Below the pieces are notes generated by a model. That model made no database searches, was not told the DNA's origin, and saw nothing but the letters and a program-made list of their open reading frames with translations. A stretch of 7,892 nucleotides of DNA from contig CADBNG010000323.1 in assembly GCA_902795985.1 (NCBI GenBank), positions 1-7,892 of the forward strand, given 5' to 3'. Each line of letters begins with the position of its first letter. Positions within the stretch are counted from its first letter, which is position 1. This document shows, one piece after another, positions 5,459 to 7,892 of this stretch. The stretch comes from an uncultured Lachnospiraceae bacterium (GTDB lineage: Bacteria; Bacillota_A; Clostridia; Lachnospirales; Lachnospiraceae). Made by a program: the position numbers and the translations under genes.

Positions 5459-6741
5459 TGAGATTTGAGAAGATCAAAAACTATATGTTTTATATAGGGA
5501 GACGGCTGTTCGTCGGCGCGAAGTTTTACGGACGGAAGTTTGCCAAATGGGTCCTGATATCCATCACGGCAGGGCTCTGCTGCGGTCTGGTCGGCGCGGC
5601 TTTTTATCTGGCGGTTCATTTCGCAACCGGCGTGAGAGAAGAGCGCCACTGGCTGATTTTTCTGCTGCCGGCTGCCGGGCTGGTGATTGTCCTTCTTTAC
5701 AGAGGGCTTCATCTGAGCGGCAGGGGAACCAACGCGATGATCGATTCGATCCATACCGGGGAGCAGATTCCGCTGAGACTGGTTCCCGTGATTTTCGTTT
5801 CCACGCTGCTGACGCACCTTTGCGGCGGGTCCGCCGGAAGGGAAGGCGCCGCGCTGCAGCTCGGCGGGAGCATCGGATGCAAAGTGAGCATGCTGTACCA
5901 TCTGGATGAAAAAGACCGCCGGATTGCGACCCTGTGCGGAATGAGCGCTGTTTTTGCGGCACTGTTCGGTACGCCTCTGACAGCGGTGATCTTCGCTTTG
6001 GAAGTGATCAGTGTCGGCGTTCTGTATTACGCCGCCCTGGTACCCTGTCTGATCGCGTCGCTGACGGCTTACGGCATTTCCATTTCCGTCGGCATGATCC
6101 CTTCGGCCTATACCGTTACGGCGGAGCCGCTGTCCATTCTCATGATGATCCGGGTCATCGTACTTGCCATGATCTGCGCGGCGGTGAGTATTCTTTTCTG
6201 TGAATCCATGCATATCACCGCCCATCTGGCAGGCCGGCTTGTAAAAAATCAATACCTGCGGGCGGCCGTGGGCGGCGCTGTGATTCTGCTGCTGACCGTC
6301 CTCCTGCGTACCGATATGTACAACGGAGCCGGTGACGCGGTGATTCGTACGGCCATCGAAACCGGAAGCGCCCCGGCCATTGGATTTCTGTTGAAAATTG
6401 TGTTTACGGCGATTACGCTGGGCTGCGGTTTCCGGGGCGGGGAAATTGTTCCTTCCTTTTTCATCGGAGCCTGCGTGGGCTGCACGATGGGACCGCTTCT
6501 TGGAATCCCGGCCGGCTTTGCGGCATCCATCGGCCTGATCGCCATGTTCTGCGGAGCGTTCAACAGTCCTCTGGCGGCTATTGTACTGAGCGTGGAACTG
6601 TTCGGAGCACCCGGCCTTTTGTATTATGCGGCGGCCTCTGCGATCGCCTATATGCTCTCCGGTTATTTCGGAATCTATGAGAGCCAGAAGATTCTGTATT
6701 CCAAAGTGAGGGCGGAGTTCATCGACCGGAACGCGAAATAA
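5458..6741 (+). CDS. ClC-family ion transporter, probably a CLC-F type fluoride/proton antiporter
   Basis: This 427-residue polytopic membrane protein has the ClC core. GGSAGREGAALQLGG (123-137) contains the gating glutamate E129, GFRGGEIVPSFFIGA (324-338) replaces the chloride-type GxFxP loop, and Y407 in FGIYESQK is the likely anion-coordinating tyrosine. Three features favour the fluoride-exporting CLC-F clade over chloride transporters: GRGTNAMID (88-96) in place of GSGIP, with M94 a candidate for the clade's methionine; the GREGA/T form; and E329 in GGE, matching Glu318 of the Enterococcus CLC-F. The clade's Thr320 is Val331 here. There are no C-terminal CBS or TrkA_C domains. The frame is open back to an ATG at 5263, but that part is palindromic repeat DNA and contains the promoter, so I start at 5458; ATG 5485 is a less likely alternative. 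Fluoride specificity is inference. Confidence 0.85.
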   Translation: MRFEKIKNYMFYIGRRLFVGAKFYGRKFAKWVLISITAGLCCGLVGAAFYLAVHFATGVREERHWLIFLLPAAGLVIVLLYRGLHLSGRGTNAMIDSIHTGEQIPLRLVPVIFVSTLLTHLCGGSAGREGAALQLGGSIGCKVSMLYHLDEKDRRIATLCGMSAVFAALFGTPLTAVIFALEVISVGVLYYAALVPCLIASLTAYGISISVGMIPSAYTVTAEPLSILMMIRVIVLAMICAAVSILFCESMHITAHLAGRLVKNQYLRAAVGGAVILLLTVLLRTDMYNGAGDAVIRTAIETGSAPAIGFLLKIVFTAITLGCGFRGGEIVPSFFIGACVGCTMGPLLGIPAGFAASIGLIAMFCGAFNSPLAAIVLSVELFGAPGLLYYAAASAIAYMLSGYFGIYESQKILYSKVRAEFIDRNAK

Positions 6742-6760
6742 CGCGGGAAAGGGAGAACCT

Positions 6761-7348
6761 ATGATTCGGGAAATCGATACAGAGCTGATCCGTGAGGACC
6801 GTCTCCTTTGCGGCAGTGACAAAGCTCCCGTGGGCTGCAATGACTGCGCGGGCTGCGCCGAGTGCTGTCAGGAGTCCGCCGTGATGATCGTTTTGGATGA
6901 ATATGATATCCGGATGCTGAAAGACGGGCTGAATTATTCCTTCGAAGGGATGCTCCGAAACGGAATGATCCGCATGGAAGTGGTGGACGGCGTGGTCCTG
7001 CCGGGGCTGAATGTCCGGGAGGACGGCTCCTGTGTCTTTCTCGGGGGAAACGGGCGCTGCACCATCCACGCGTACCGTCCCGGGATCTGCCGGATGTATC
7101 CGCTGGGAAGAATCTATCATGAAGACGGAAGCTTTTCCTACTATCTGCAGGAAGGCGAATGCGGCAGAAGGACCGGGGAGCGGATCCGCGTATCGGACTG
7201 GATCGGCATCCGGGATTTTGAGGAATACGAACAGGCGGTCCGCCGTTATCATGACAGCCTGGTCGAACTGAGAGAAAGCTGCGCTTCCGCGTCCCATGAA
7301 GAACAGATTGCGCTGCAGAGTACTTTCCTGAAGAAACATTTTTTTTGA
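6761..7348 (+). CDS. YkgJ-family cysteine cluster protein
   Basis: This 195-residue soluble protein has the CxxCxxCxxCC cluster at C26, C29, C32, C35 and C36, a second group with C91, C100, H103 and C110 inside GRCTIHAYRPGICRMYPL, and C134. This is the PF03692 (YkgJ) pattern, thought to bind zinc or an iron-sulfur cluster. The RPxxCRxYPL motif is the family's strongest signature. The C-terminal third (about 145-195) is acidic and helical with no recognised domain. Family members have no agreed function; some are linked to flagellar lysine methylation, and there is no such context here. The start has AAAGGGAG five bases upstream and lies 19 bases after the ClC stop, so the two genes are probably co-transcribed. 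No clear terminator follows. Confidence 0.92.
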   Translation: MIREIDTELIREDRLLCGSDKAPVGCNDCAGCAECCQESAVMIVLDEYDIRMLKDGLNYSFEGMLRNGMIRMEVVDGVVLPGLNVREDGSCVFLGGNGRCTIHAYRPGICRMYPLGRIYHEDGSFSYYLQEGECGRRTGERIRVSDWIGIRDFEEYEQAVRRYHDSLVELRESCASASHEEQIALQSTFLKKHFF

Positions 7349-7366
7349 GGATCGTTTATAATATCA

Positions 7367-7395
7367 TTGTGAGACGGAGGCCTGTGTGATAAAAT
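7367..7395 (+). promoter_or_regulatory. Promoter of the 16-residue-repeat protein gene
   Basis: TTGTGA (7367-7372, four of six) is separated by exactly 17 bases from TAAAAT (7390-7395), which is preceded by TGA and so forms an extended -10. Transcription would start near 7402, giving a leader of about 32 bases that ends in AGGAGG. A second TATAAT at 7357-7362 has no matching -35. Confidence 0.5.
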
Positions 7396-7433
7396 ACGCG
7401 GGAACCGAGGTTGCTTTTTACAGGAGGTCTGAG

Positions 7434-7694
7434 ATGGATATTAAGGAAACCATTGATGAAATCAAAGGGAAGGTCGGCGAAAAACTGGAAGAGGCCGATC
7501 TGAAAGAAAAGCTGGAAGAAGTAAGGGAAAAACTGGGCGAAATCGATCTGAAAGAAAAGCTCGATGAAGTAAAGGGGATGCTCGGGGATATCGATCTGAA
7601 GGAAAAGATCGACGAAGTGAAAGGAAAGCTTGGGGATGTCGATCTGAAGGAAAAGATCGAAGAAATCAAGGAGAAGTTCGAAAAGAAGGACTGA
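7434..7694 (+). CDS. Small charged protein of 16-residue helical repeats, function unknown
   Basis: The 86-residue protein is almost entirely Lys, Glu and Asp with regularly spaced Ile, Leu and Val. It has no signal peptide, membrane span or cysteine. Residues 20-83 are four tandem 16-residue units with the pattern D-L-K-E-K-(L/I)-x-E-(V/I)-K-x-K-L-G; residues 2-15 are a looser fifth copy. Each unit starts with a D-x-x-E helix-capping box and the first three end in Gly, which suggests short amphipathic helices joined by turns. I do not recognise the family. Coiled-coil, membrane-surface-binding and LEA-like stress roles are all possible, but the 16-residue period differs from the 11 residues of LEA and the 22 of apolipoproteins. 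An open frame extends upstream to 7386; I chose 7434 because a perfect AGGAGG lies six bases before it. A transporter gene begins 44 bases downstream. Confidence 0.85.
   Translation: MDIKETIDEIKGKVGEKLEEADLKEKLEEVREKLGEIDLKEKLDEVKGMLGDIDLKEKIDEVKGKLGDVDLKEKIEEIKEKFEKKD
7491..7682 (+). repeat. Four tandem 48-base coding repeats
   Basis: Units at 7491-7538, 7539-7586, 7587-7634 and 7635-7682 encode the 16-residue repeats of the small charged protein. Each contains a near-identical GATCTGAA(A/G)GAAAAG block, and the last three share more bases with one another than with the first. The DNA-level similarity points to fairly recent duplication, and copy number may vary between strains. Confidence 0.85.
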
Positions 7695-7738
7695 TCCGGA
7701 ACCGGCTCCCATAAGGAACGGTTTCGAATGGAATCATC
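7695..7738 (+). other. Short gap between the repeat protein and the antiporter
   Basis: The 44-base gap contains AACCG and CGGTT arms that could pair over five bases, but there is no T run after them. I see no terminator and no promoter, which fits read-through into the antiporter gene. Confidence 0.3.
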
Positions 7739-7892
7739 ATGCATATTTTTATCGTTATTGTCCTGCTTCTGGTCGGACTGGCTCTGATTATCATTGGCGG
7801 GCAGCTTTTTGTGGATTCCGCAACCTGGATTGCGGAGGTCTCCGGAATACCGAAGATTATCATAGGCGCGACCATTGTCAGTGTCGCGACGA
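7739..7892 (+). CDS. Calcium/sodium antiporter family protein, N-terminus only
   Basis: Fifty-one codons are visible before the window ends. The sequence has a first hydrophobic span (residues 2-20, ending LIIIGG), then QLFVDSATWIAEVSGIP and the start of the alpha-repeat segment IIIGATIVSVAT. This order matches the first part of CaCA-superfamily exchangers such as YrbG, where the next residues are usually (S/T)xPE. These inner-membrane proteins exchange Ca2+ for Na+ or H+; the ions cannot be told from this fragment. The ATG at 7739 is the only ATG in the frame after a stop at 7712-7714. Its ribosome site is weak (GGA six bases away, with AAGGAA farther off), so translation may depend on the small gene ending 44 bases upstream. 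Confidence 0.85.
   Translation, partial: MHIFIVIVLLLVGLALIIIGGQLFVDSATWIAEVSGIPKIIIGATIVSVAT

Noticed and set aside
5359..6840. 493-codon minus-strand open frame opposite the ClC gene
   Set aside because: Composition is low-complexity (Arg, His, Gln, Ser) with no domain, and the opposite strand encodes an intact ClC protein with all key motifs.
7418..7744. Ser/Phe-rich minus-strand open frame opposite the repeat protein
   Set aside because: Its repeats simply mirror the 48-base repeats of the plus-strand gene, which has the promoter and ribosome site.

Overview
The window reads as chromosomal DNA from a Gram-positive anaerobe of the class Clostridia (Bacillota), most likely a Lachnospiraceae-like gut or rumen bacterium. 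The grounds are strong AGGAGG-type ribosome sites, a moderately GC-rich composition judged by eye, the pairing of a long and a short CobU-like protein beside CobT and CobS, and a ClC transporter of the type common in Bacillota. The species cannot be named from the sequence. No rRNA, tRNA, CRISPR array, transposase or phage gene was seen.

Minus-strand block (5208 down to 1). A compact gene train runs cobT, cobU, cobS, a short cobU-like gene, cobC, a DUF2284 cysteine-rich protein and an AI-2E-family membrane protein cut by the window edge. The first five make up the late, nucleotide-loop part of cobalamin synthesis. CobU phosphorylates adenosylcobinamide and converts it to the GDP form, CobT makes alpha-ribazole phosphate, CobS joins the two, and CobC removes the phosphate. 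No corrin-ring genes are present, so the window alone is compatible with either cobinamide salvage or the end of a full pathway encoded elsewhere. Two ATGA overlaps (cobU/cobS and short cobU/cobC) and gaps of 11 to 40 bases suggest co-transcription; the one larger gap (131 bases) lies between cobS and the short cobU-like gene.

Divergent control region (5209-5457). It holds a well-formed promoter for cobT with a leader of about 24 bases, so there is no room for a cobalamin riboswitch. It also holds a cluster of four related palindromic units in two inverted pairs (REP/BIME-like), and an extended -10 promoter that would start transcription at or next to the ATG of the plus-strand ClC gene, implying a leaderless message.

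Plus-strand block (5458 to 7892). A ClC transporter with features of the fluoride/proton antiporter clade is followed 19 bases later by a YkgJ-type cysteine-cluster protein. Next comes a small, highly charged protein built of 16-residue helical repeats, with its own promoter and ribosome site. The block ends with the start of a calcium/sodium antiporter-family gene that runs off the window. No stretch over 300 bases lacks a gene. The items most worth following up are the CobU-like pair with complementary motif loss, the palindromic repeat cluster that overlaps the cobT -35, the apparently leaderless ClC gene, and the 16-residue repeat protein.
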